Origin: Actinobacteria bacterium UBA912
GTDB lineage: Bacteria > Actinomycetota > Coriobacteriia > Anaerosomatales > UBA912
DNA length: 8,757 bases
Assembly (NCBI GenBank): GCA_002293965.1
Contig: DBEG01000087.1
Location: forward strand, 1 to 8,757
Reading direction: 5' to 3'
Shown here: one piece after another, positions 1 to 5,874 of the stretch
Position numbering within the stretch: position 1 is the stretch's first letter
Layout of the letters: the number at the start of each line of letters is the position of its first letter
Position numbers and translations under genes: made by a program
The notes under the pieces: model-generated
The model's input: the letters and a program-made list of their open reading frames with translations, nothing else
Database searches by the model: none
Told to the model about the DNA's origin: nothing

Positions 1-151
1 CCACTCGCAGACGTACTACCTCTCGCAACGCCACTACGACCCGGCCACGATGCGCTTCCTCTCGAAGGACCCCGTCCGCGCCGACGGCGAGGAGAGCGCG
101 TACCAGTACGCCGCGGGAGACCCTGTGGGGAAGGTGGACCCGACGGGGTTG
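1..151 (+). repeat. Direct repeat copy A: RHS core tip
   Basis: Bases 1-151 match 1187-1337 with six differences and no gaps (about 96% identity). Identity ends at the Leu codon of DPTGL, exactly where the two C-terminal domains diverge. Five of the six differences (31, 97, 127, 133, 145) are silent third-position changes. The sixth (74) changes Val to Ile. Copy A may extend further upstream, outside the window. Confidence 0.95.
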
Positions 152-532
152 AGGGCGATAGTGAGGAGTCAACTCTGGAAACTGACCATAAGCAACGTGA
201 GCTACAGGATCAGCATCGACTATGTGACTAGTGCCGTCCTGTCGTGGTTTGGCTTGCGCCTGCCTGGACCCGCTCCAGGTACGATGGGAGTCCCCGGCTG
301 GTGGCTTGTCCGGGTAACGATGTCGTACAGGGTGCACGCCCAGTATCGTCTGATGAAGAACGGTAAGTGTTGGGGTCGGCGGGGAGTCGTTAAGAATCGG
401 TCGAGTAGTTACAGTTCAATCGCGCACGGATCGCGCAGTGAAGCAATCCAAAAAGTGAAGAAGCTCACATACAACTACGCACATACGGAGAGTACGGTGC
501 TCGCACGAAAAGTATGGAGCTGGGTCCTCTGA
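2..532 (+). CDS. RHS-family polymorphic toxin, C-terminal part (core tip plus variable CT1); 5' end outside window
   Basis: This is the 3' end of an RHS/YD-repeat protein whose start lies upstream of the window. The reading frame is open from base 2. Its first 50 codons show the RHS-associated core signature: a YYLSQRHYDPAT motif, then FLSKDP, then an AYQYAAGDP segment ending in DPTGL at base 151. In this family the core forms a shell around the C-terminal toxin and the conserved motif marks the point after which the toxin varies. The variable part here (CT1, bases 152-529) is 126 residues, with an aromatic and basic composition, a predicted beta-rich middle (GWWLVRVTMSYRVHAQYRL) and a basic helical end (SEAIQKVKKLTYNYAH). 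I do not recognise CT1 as a known toxin fold. A membrane protein with its own ribosome binding site follows 47 bases later and is the natural immunity candidate. An internal ATG at 50 is not a likely true start. Confidence 0.85.
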   Translation, partial: HSQTYYLSQRHYDPATMRFLSKDPVRADGEESAYQYAAGDPVGKVDPTGLRAIVRSQLWKLTISNVSYRISIDYVTSAVLSWFGLRLPGPAPGTMGVPGWWLVRVTMSYRVHAQYRLMKNGKCWGRRGVVKNRSSSYSSIAHGSRSEAIQKVKKLTYNYAHTESTVLARKVWSWVL

Positions 533-579
533 AGTGCTGATTCCAATCGAACGTTCGCCGACTACAGGAGGAATGCAGC

Positions 580-1035
580 GTGGGAAAGGCATCACTACAC
601 TTGGTCTTCTGGCTACTGGTGCAGCAAGCGGCATCATGGATGCTTCAGGTAATGTTGGTGGTGTCTGGCTATTGGCTGGGCCTCGCCGGTTATGGGGCCG
701 TGATCACGCTAGCGGCTCTTGCGGCGCTCATTCTTGGTCGCTCTCTCGGGAGACATGCCCCATATTCCCAGGGGAAACTGATTCCAGGAGTGGTTTTCAT
801 GGGCATGTGGATGCTCTCATTCCTGGGAGTACTACCATACCGAGCCATGATGACTCCGCTACTCCCCGGCTTAGATCACGTGGGCATGGATGTCGCATTG
901 GCCTTGGATGCATCCATATGGATCGTGCTTTCACTGGCTGCTACGGCGGGGATTCTCATCGGGAGCAAGCATTCTGCACGGTCTGCTCGACCTACACCTA
1001 CGACGGCAACGGCTAGCGCACGTCGGCGACCGTGA
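580..1035 (+). CDS. Predicted immunity protein for CT1: small four-TM membrane protein
   Basis: A 151-residue hydrophobic protein with about four predicted membrane segments (roughly residues 5-30, 35-54, 68-85 and 112-128). The GTG start at 580 is chosen because a full AGGAGG lies at 566-571, eight bases upstream. An ATG at 573 is in another frame and too close to the AGGAGG. The position directly after an RHS toxin tip, with its own strong ribosome binding site, is the usual place for an immunity gene, so it is called as the CT1 antidote. The role comes from context, as no family was recognised. The 3' end is odd: from about residue 136 the frame runs out of phase into the next RHS fragment, giving an Arg/Thr/Ala-rich tail. 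The native stop was probably lost when the cassettes joined, although the membrane core is intact. Confidence 0.65.
   Translation: MGKASLHLVFWLLVQQAASWMLQVMLVVSGYWLGLAGYGAVITLAALAALILGRSLGRHAPYSQGKLIPGVVFMGMWMLSFLGVLPYRAMMTPLLPGLDHVGMDVALALDASIWIVLSLAATAGILIGSKHSARSARPTPTTATASARRRP
987..1031 (+). pseudogene. RHS YD-repeat remnant with in-frame stop
   Basis: In the frame of the downstream RHS tip, these bases read STYTYDGNG, then a TAG stop at 1014-1016, then RTSAT. An intact RHS protein would be expected to read YDGNGNR at this point, so the TAG stands where an Asn codon should be. A 16-base direct repeat (993-1008 and 1065-1080) encodes the shared TYDG motif of two successive YD repeats 24 codons apart. 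This marks the left edge of the second RHS fragment, spliced onto the preceding membrane-protein gene. It is non-functional as it stands. Confidence 0.6.
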
Positions 1036-1805
1036 CCGCAGGCGGCATCACCACAACGACCGACTACACCTACGACGGCATCACGCTGCTCTCGCTTGAC
1101 GCTTCGCGGCGACGGGCAGGGCAGCGCACGCGCGCAGCGATAGCCGAACGTCAGCCGCTGCGCTCTGCTGGCTACGTCTACGACATCCACTCGCAGACGT
1201 ACTACCTCTCGCAACGTCACTACGACCCGGCCACGATGCGCTTCCTCTCGAAGGACCCCATCCGCGCCGACGGCGAGGAGAGTGCGTACCAGTACGCCGC
1301 GGGAGACCCTGTAGGGAAAGTGGACCCGACTGGGTTGGCGTGGATATGGATGGCGTTCCGTTATGCTACCAATAGGGATGTCGGGGCATCTCACATCCGC
1401 ATAACGGCGAAAGCGTTGGCGCCAATCTTGGCGGCAGCTCTGGCAGGGAAGGTAGCCGTCGTTGGAAAGGGAGCGAGTGTACTGTTGAATATTGGCGGCA
1501 CAATAGGTGGCATCGTGAACTCAATCAGGGGCGTGAGTTCGTCTGTTGTTAGGCGGGGTGACCTAATCGTGTGGCAGGTTTATTCATTCGCAAGCCTCGC
1601 TCGACCCAGTTGTCGTGACAATGCAACTCACTCCGTTCGGCAGAGGGTAGTGTTCATGCGCAGGGACGGCACGCGTGGCTGGCATTCGTACAAGATACGC
1701 TGCCGTCCTAACCTTCGCGTTACCTTTCGGGACGCCTTCTCAGGCCGAAGGTATGCGAGTTCACCCGTGATTATTAGGTGGCCGCGACGCGTTGGGAGTC
1801 TATAG
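1032..1805 (+). CDS. Orphan RHS core tip with variable C-terminus CT2 (displaced toxin cassette)
   Basis: The frame encodes the end of an RHS core: one YD repeat (DYTYDG), a region that looks internally deleted between LLSLDA and RQPLRSAGY, then the same core tip as at the left edge, ending in DPTGL at 1337. The following 155 residues (CT2, 1338-1802) are unrelated to CT1. CT2 has an Ala/Gly-rich hydrophobic stretch at CT residues 23-63, then a basic, beta-rich region with RRDGTRGWHSYKIRC. The GTG at 1032 has no ribosome binding site and a stop codon lies 16 bases upstream, so the cassette probably has no translation start of its own. This is typical of orphan rhs-CT modules that gain expression only by recombining onto a full-length core. 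The stop overlaps the ribosome binding site of the next gene. The RHS assignment is sure and the toxin activity is unknown. Confidence 0.8.
   Translation: MTAGGITTTTDYTYDGITLLSLDASRRRAGQRTRAAIAERQPLRSAGYVYDIHSQTYYLSQRHYDPATMRFLSKDPIRADGEESAYQYAAGDPVGKVDPTGLAWIWMAFRYATNRDVGASHIRITAKALAPILAAALAGKVAVVGKGASVLLNIGGTIGGIVNSIRGVSSSVVRRGDLIVWQVYSFASLARPSCRDNATHSVRQRVVFMRRDGTRGWHSYKIRCRPNLRVTFRDAFSGRRYASSPVIIRWPRRVGSL
1187..1337 (+). repeat. Direct repeat copy B: RHS core tip
   Basis: Second copy of the 151-base core segment found at 1-151, offset 1186 bases, same strand and reading frame. Recombination between the copies would exchange CT1 for CT2 and delete the CT1 gene end, its immunity gene and the RHS remnant between them. 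Confidence 0.95.
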
Positions 1806-1815
1806 GAGGATTACC

Positions 1816-2226
1816 ATGAGGTTTCGGGCATTGACCATCACATTGTTGGTCAACTCCCTCGTGTTAGGGGTTGCCGGTGTGTTAGCCGATTCCAGGGCAG
1901 TCTATATATCCCTGCGCGATTGGGAGGGGATTCTCTTTGTCCTCAATCCCGCAGTCTTCGTGGGTATGTTTTGTGGCTGGATTCTGCGGAAGGAGGAAGA
2001 GCCTCGGACGCGTGATATCTACGTCATGCTGTTTTCGTTCATCTGGACTGCTGCAGCGATTGCCAGGGTGTTCGCACCATTGGCAGTCAGTGGTCGATCT
2101 GGTTTCTTCGACAGTGGCTTGATGCTGCTATTCGTCGTTGTGGGAATCGGACTCGTCTCGGTTCTACCCTCGCGCAAAGCGAAGGGAAGGGAACATCTAC
2201 CTGTACGAGCCGTCGGGGGTTCCTAA
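1816..2226 (+). CDS. Predicted immunity protein for CT2: small four-TM membrane protein
   Basis: A 136-residue protein with four predicted membrane segments (about residues 6-24, 38-57, 69-89 and 100-117) and a short charged loop, RKEEEPRTRD, between the second and third. The ATG at 1816 is chosen because AGGAGG at 1804-1809 sits six bases upstream. A TTG at 1792 would lie inside the toxin reading frame. The ribosome binding site overlaps the TAG stop of the CT2 cassette (1803-1805), so the two genes are packed as a toxin-immunity pair and may be translationally coupled if co-transcribed. No known family was recognised and the role is inferred from position and from the matching layout of the first cassette. 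The last 15 or so codons overlap a coding-like segment in another frame (2177-2314), so the C-terminus may not be original. Confidence 0.65.
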   Translation: MRFRALTITLLVNSLVLGVAGVLADSRAVYISLRDWEGILFVLNPAVFVGMFCGWILRKEEEPRTRDIYVMLFSFIWTAAAIARVFAPLAVSGRSGFFDSGLMLLFVVVGIGLVSVLPSRKAKGREHLPVRAVGGS

Positions 2227-2314
2227 TATCGAGCGGAAATCCGATGCGGTGGTCGTGATCGACGGCATTGAAATCAAGGTGGATACCGAGACTTGGGACT
2301 ACAGGTGGAGGTAA
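2177..2314 (+). pseudogene. Coding-like remnant, unknown origin
   Basis: In the +2 frame the segment to the TAA at 2312-2314 reads like protein: EGNIYLYEPSGVPNIERK, then a VVVIDGIEIKVDTETWDYRW stretch. It has mostly G or C at third codon positions and a mixed charged and aromatic composition. It has no start codon of its own and overlaps the end of the preceding membrane-protein gene out of frame. It looks like the 3' end of a lost gene, perhaps of another cassette. The family was not recognised. Confidence 0.35.
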
Positions 2315-2375
2315 GCGGGGAAGCGCGGAGGCTCCGTGCGGATGGGTATAGCGCAAGAGTACGGAAGGGAAGCGA

Positions 2376-2864
2376 ATGTCGTCAGACTTCAAGGACGATG
2401 ACCGAGTAGGGAAGCACAGTTTCGAGTGGCCACTCACTCATAAGAGAGTGGCGGTCACATGTTTGGTGTTGGCATCGTTTTGCGTACTTGCGGTCACGGC
2501 CATTGTGGTGACATTGGTCGTGCCAGCGAATCGAGACACGGCGTTCTTCGCTGAGAATCGTAACGAACTCGAGCTGGCGGCGGTCTGGGTGTTCGAGACC
2601 ACGGCATCGCAACGTCCAGCGCCGACAGACGTAGTCTTGAGACTGCCGAAGGACATGAGACATCTGTCTGACAGCGGCAGTGTCTGGTTCACGGCTCAGC
2701 CAGATCGGCAGGTCACCTTCTGGCGCTTCCGCGGACTACTCGGCCAAGGGAGAGGATTTCTCTATTGGCCGCATGAGACACCGCCTTTGGCGGAGATTGC
2801 AGAGATGTATGACTATGCAGAACAGCTCGACGAACGGTGGTTCCTGGTCGAAGACTACGACTAG
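2376..2864 (+). CDS. Hypothetical single-pass membrane protein
   Basis: A 162-residue protein with a charged N-terminus of about 24 residues, one strong membrane segment (about residues 25-50, ending LVVP) and a soluble outer part of about 110 residues. The outer part is acidic towards the end and rich in Trp, Phe and Tyr (WFTAQPDRQVTFWRFRG, then an EMYDYAEQLDERW segment). The ATG at 2376 has an AAGGGA five bases upstream. The likely topology is N-in with the C-terminal domain outside, since Arg and Lys precede the membrane segment. No family was recognised. It is the first of four same-strand genes with membrane or export signals downstream of the RHS cassettes and could be an orphan immunity or accessory protein, but there is no direct evidence for that. 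Confidence 0.6.
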   Translation: MSSDFKDDDRVGKHSFEWPLTHKRVAVTCLVLASFCVLAVTAIVVTLVVPANRDTAFFAENRNELELAAVWVFETTASQRPAPTDVVLRLPKDMRHLSDSGSVWFTAQPDRQVTFWRFRGLLGQGRGFLYWPHETPPLAEIAEMYDYAEQLDERWFLVEDYD

Positions 2865-2882
2865 AACTACCGAGAGGGTCGA

Positions 2883-2911
2883 TTGCGGAATTTGAGCGGG
2901 TATCGAATAAT
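2883..2911 (+). promoter_or_regulatory. Possible promoter for the lipoprotein gene
   Basis: TTGCGG at 2883-2888 and AATAAT at 2906-2911 are separated by 17 bases, followed by a ribosome binding site (2927-2935) and the GTG at 2942. The -10 matches consensus in five of six positions and the -35 is weak. This is a motif match only. It would give the downstream genes a start independent of the gene at 2376. Confidence 0.3.
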
Positions 2912-2941
2912 GGCTGCGGCACCCACGGGGAGGAGAATCGA

Positions 2942-3484
2942 GTGCGTTTATCGGCAGTTTGGTACGGGGTAGTGATTCTGATGGTTGGCGCATCAATGTT
3001 ACTTGGCGCTTGCGCGCTGCCAACTATCTATTCGGTAGGACCGGGTGACGTAGTCGAGTTGCCGTTGGGATTGGACGTGCGAGTTCCTGTCGGCTGGAGC
3101 GGGACGTATGAGGAGTGGCCAGAGCCGGGCATGAGCGAAGAGCCCATCCTGTACTTGGAGGAGGACGTTAGCGGCGACATCGTGCGCATTTTCTGGCTCC
3201 GAACTCAAGGTGAAGTAGCCATCGCTATGAGTTCACTCCAGCTACCCCCATCGCGATCCCCAACGCGCACCGCGGCGACCGAGTCCATTGCGCGATCGCT
3301 TGATGCATCAGTTGTAGCAGGCACTTCGTCGCATCCAGATGACAGGGGTGTTACGTGGGTCGTTGTCGACGCTGGGGGAGAGGGGCTGCAGGTCATCTTC
3401 CACAGCAATGCTGCGCAGTCGGCCGACTTTTTGGATCAGCACTTGTCCGTAGCAACAGACCTGTTCGAGCGGAGACCCCAGTGA
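2942..3484 (+). CDS. Predicted lipoprotein of unknown function
   Basis: A 180-residue protein with a classic lipoprotein signal: a short basic start (MRLSAVW), a hydrophobic stretch and a lipobox LGAC with Cys24 as the lipidated residue. The GTG at 2942 is chosen because GGGGAGGAG (2927-2935) lies six bases upstream and the signal peptide starts there. An upstream ATG in the same frame at 2837 would bury the signal peptide and overlap the preceding gene. The mature part of about 155 residues begins with a segment containing VELPLGLDVRVPVGWSG and later has DDRGVTWVVVDAGGEG. A Mog1/PsbP-like fold, seen in many lipoproteins, is possible but only a guess. The protein should sit on the outer face of the membrane. 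It ends 21 bases before the next gene, so the two are probably co-transcribed. Confidence 0.7.
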   Translation: MRLSAVWYGVVILMVGASMLLGACALPTIYSVGPGDVVELPLGLDVRVPVGWSGTYEEWPEPGMSEEPILYLEEDVSGDIVRIFWLRTQGEVAIAMSSLQLPPSRSPTRTAATESIARSLDASVVAGTSSHPDDRGVTWVVVDAGGEGLQVIFHSNAAQSADFLDQHLSVATDLFERRPQ

Positions 3485-3505
3485 TCTCGGGGGCGAGGAG
3501 TCATC

Positions 3506-4663
3506 ATGATGGATAGACTTGCTCAGTCCGCCACGAGGGCGGTGTCGATCTTCGGGTACGTGTTCCTCGGAGTTGTGGTGGTGGGGAGCATCGCCCTGCT
3601 CGATGCATATACGCTCTTCATGAGTGGATGGCGGGAGGCGGCTTCATGGGTGCTTGTTGCCGTGTTCGCTGGCGGTGCCACTTGGCTACTTGGCTCGTCA
3701 CGTTGGTATGTGCACATGATTCGGGCCATCCTGGCGATTGCCGCAGCTACCGCGATCACCCTTGGGCTGATGACTTTTGCGGCACCAGTGTCCGGAGGAC
3801 TGCCTCTTATGATCCTCTGTCTTGGCGTGGCGCTGGCGGGTGTGTTCGCCTTCTTCCGAGAGAAGGACTCCAGTCGAGCTTCGTTGCGGCTCGCCTGCAA
3901 TATTTTCGCGATCCCTGTCATACTCGGGCTGATCATATTCTTGAGAGAGCTGCCATCAGGCGTGGAGGATATACTCCCAATCGTCTCACTGATCAGCTGG
4001 TTGGGTGTTGCCGTTGCAGCAACCATGGTTCCTAGTCGGACTCCCGCCGCCGAGGGGGATGCGGTGGGGAGCGCGGAGGCCCCAGTGAGCTCGGGGGTAG
4101 TGATTCGCCCATGCGGCAGCTCGACTTCGCCCCATGTGGTGCTGTTGGACTTCACGCAGGATCCGAGTAGCCACACCTTCGATGCGGAAGGTGAAGCCGT
4201 ATTCGCCAGTGTGTTCGATGGTCTTGCAGCTTGGTTGGATGCCAAGCGGTGGCAGCTCGAGGTCGAGGATCCCCTGATCGGAAAGCGTTCAGGCCCCGAT
4301 GAATCTCTGCTCGCGGCATTCCCTTCCGCGTCATCGGAGCGGATATCCGCTCACGCCATCCGACTGGCGGGCGAGAGCGAACAAATGGGAACCCGCCTTG
4401 CCCACTTGTGGCCCCGCTTCGAGCGGTTCTCCTTCTATCTCCAGGTCGGCGATACGGGTTCGGGTACGGTCATGTGTTCGCTGCTGGATGATGGTTTTCA
4501 AATGGCGATTGTTTCAGATTGTGCGAACAGCCGTGAGGTCACGGATATCCTCAAGGGGGCGATCGGGCCACATCGGGTCGAAGAAGGCTGTGAGCGGTCA
4601 TATGATGCGGAGCTTGTCAGAGAAGCTTTGACAGAATGGGAGCGGATGTCTGATCGTGGATGA
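3506..4663 (+). CDS. Hypothetical six-TM membrane protein with soluble C-terminal domain
   Basis: A 385-residue protein in two parts. Residues 14-174 hold six predicted membrane segments (about 14-35, 46-63, 73-93, 99-117, 131-147 and 155-174). After a linker rich in Ala, Glu and Pro (about 175-195), residues 196-385 form a soluble domain with mixed alpha/beta character, including HVVLLDFTQD, FERFSFYLQVGD and FQMAIVSDCANS segments. The C-terminal domain is probably cytoplasmic if the even number of membrane segments starts inside. GAGGAG at 3495-3500 precedes ATG codons at 3506 and 3509, and either could be the start. No catalytic motif or known family was recognised. It follows the lipoprotein by 21 bases and is probably in the same operon. 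Its size and two-domain layout differ from the simple immunity-type proteins upstream. Confidence 0.65.
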   Translation: MMDRLAQSATRAVSIFGYVFLGVVVVGSIALLDAYTLFMSGWREAASWVLVAVFAGGATWLLGSSRWYVHMIRAILAIAAATAITLGLMTFAAPVSGGLPLMILCLGVALAGVFAFFREKDSSRASLRLACNIFAIPVILGLIIFLRELPSGVEDILPIVSLISWLGVAVAATMVPSRTPAAEGDAVGSAEAPVSSGVVIRPCGSSTSPHVVLLDFTQDPSSHTFDAEGEAVFASVFDGLAAWLDAKRWQLEVEDPLIGKRSGPDESLLAAFPSASSERISAHAIRLAGESEQMGTRLAHLWPRFERFSFYLQVGDTGSGTVMCSLLDDGFQMAIVSDCANSREVTDILKGAIGPHRVEEGCERSYDAELVREALTEWERMSDRG

Positions 4664-4713
4664 GCAATGGCAAAGCGCCCTTTGCGCCAGTGTCAGTAAA
4701 GGACAAGTGAGGG

Positions 4714-5151
4714 ATGGAGCTTATGGATAACCTGTGGCTTGCACTGTGGGCGGTCTGCCTGCTCGCTTGTCTGGTGCTATACCTGAGAATCGCGCATCGG
4801 AAGGTTGGGGCCGATGGTTCGACCAGAAGGTCTCTGTTTACGAGTGGATCTATCGCGGTGGTGGGGGCGCTTCTCTCAATCATCGCAACCCCCGATTGGA
4901 ATCCCTTCTGGATGAGTGCATACTTCGCGCCCTACTGGGCTCTTGCCGTCTTCGGCATCGTTTATTCGCGCTTGGCAGTGACTTCACTGTCGCGACGCAA
5001 GGCCAGCGTCATAGGGGTATTGTTGGCGCTCGTATCCACCGTGCTCGCACCCGTTGCCTTGCTGTTGGTAGCTGCACTGTGGGTTCCAGCGGTGCTCGTG
5101 ATGTCGGTAGTGTGGGGATTCAGCCGGGTTCGTCGACAGGCGGCCCAGTGA
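4714..5151 (+). CDS. Hypothetical small polytopic membrane protein
   Basis: A 145-residue, very hydrophobic protein with four or five predicted membrane segments (about residues 5-25, 41-59, 67-88, 97-118 and 120-136) and a basic tail, SRVRRQAAQ. The start is either ATG 4714, with AAAGGA ten bases upstream, or ATG 4723 in the same frame with GGAG close upstream. The difference is three residues. It lies 50 bases after the six-TM gene and ends the plus-strand run before a converging minus-strand pair. In size and make-up it resembles the two presumed immunity proteins at 580-1035 and 1816-2226, though I see no clear sequence similarity. An orphan immunity role is possible. No family was recognised. 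Confidence 0.6.
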   Translation: MELMDNLWLALWAVCLLACLVLYLRIAHRKVGADGSTRRSLFTSGSIAVVGALLSIIATPDWNPFWMSAYFAPYWALAVFGIVYSRLAVTSLSRRKASVIGVLLALVSTVLAPVALLLVAALWVPAVLVMSVVWGFSRVRRQAAQ

Positions 5152-5245
5152 TGGGGTTGCTAGGGGACGGGCGGATCCATTGAACCCGATAGACTTCTCG
5201 GCCGAGGGGGAACAGTATGATTGAGGCACACTTAGCGGAGGGCCA

Positions 5246-5874
5246 TCATCCAGGCGGTGCGTAGATGCCTATGCAGGAGAACTGCTTCGGGCGACTGATC
5301 GTCGTTCCAACAAAGAGGTAGACGTTTCGAGATCGAGGCCCTATCTCTTCGTTGTACTTGTGGAGCACGTCGTCATGCGCCTTCTCGGCGGTCCAGCGCG
5401 AAAGCTGTTTCCGATAAAGCTCATATGGCTCCCAGTCGAACACTTGAAGAGGTAGAACTCAGAGTCCGTGGTGATTCGTACCAGGCCGATCGACCCGTGG
5501 AATGAATCGGCTTGCGTCTGTAAAGCCTCCATCGTGCTCGCAAGAGGCAGCACCGCTGCATTTCGTCGAGGCCAGTCGGGCTTGTCTTTCTTTGGACCCT
5601 TATAGAATGCGTCAACTGTTCGGATGCTTGCTGGATCCGGTGTGTAAGTGTCGCCTCGGCAGTCGGCGATCTTGTGTGTGAGATCAGCTTCGATGACCTG
5701 CCACTTTTTGAACCACTGTGAGTAAGGTAGATTCCGTAACCTTATGGGGTACAAGCGCACGAAGCGCCCAAGATCGAAGTCGAGTCCAGCGACGCAGACC
5801 GTCTCTTCGTACTTGGCGCTGGGATTCGGGTATGTTTTGACTGTGACAAGAACGCGGCCGCTACACTCCGGCAT
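5246..5874 (-). pseudogene. DUF488-partner protein of unknown function, broken by a frameshift
   Basis: Two overlapping minus-strand frames make one protein. The first, from ATG 5874, reads a RVLVTVKTYPNPSAKYEETV opening, then GLDFDLGRFVRLYPIRLRNL, and is sensible to codon 143 (base 5446). The second frame takes over at 5443 with VFDWEPYELYRKQLSRW and ends NVYLFVGTTI, then FSCIGIYAPPG, at the stop 5246-5248. Two bases (5444-5445) are left over at the switch, so one base was lost or two gained. The joined product would be about 209 residues. Without the shift the first frame runs on to 5341 as an Arg/Thr/Ser-rich tail with no protein character. Proteins of this style often sit beside DUF488 genes, as far as I recall. 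The start overlaps the DUF488 stop by 14 bases, indicating coupled translation. It could be a true mutation, a sequencing error or a programmed shift. Confidence 0.6.

Noticed and set aside
548..557. Palindrome CGAACGTTCG upstream of the first immunity gene
   Set aside because: It is a single ten-base palindrome with no second copy in the window and no promoter nearby to make it an operator.
534..1016. Open frame of 160 codons overlapping the first immunity gene
   Set aside because: It reads Ser/Gly/His/Arg-rich without protein character, while the frame from GTG 580 encodes clear membrane segments behind a well-placed AGGAGG. Only its last dozen codons are meaningful, as the RHS remnant.
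3523..4245. 240-codon minus-strand open frame
   Set aside because: It is antisense to the six-TM gene, has a low-complexity Ser/Thr/Ala/Pro composition and no ribosome binding site. It is a shadow of the high-GC plus-strand gene.
4670..4685. Hairpin GCAAAG-CGCC-CTTTGC after the six-TM gene, considered as a terminator
   Set aside because: The six-base stem is short and no T run follows, and the next gene is only 28 bases away on the same strand.
4734..5183. 149-codon plus-strand frame overlapping the membrane gene at 4714
   Set aside because: It has no ribosome binding site and is Gly/Arg-rich. The 4714 frame has continuous membrane segments.
5197..5206. Palindrome CTCGGCCGAG between the converging genes
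   Set aside because: It has no loop and no T tract, so it is not a credible intrinsic terminator, and it is too short to call an operator.
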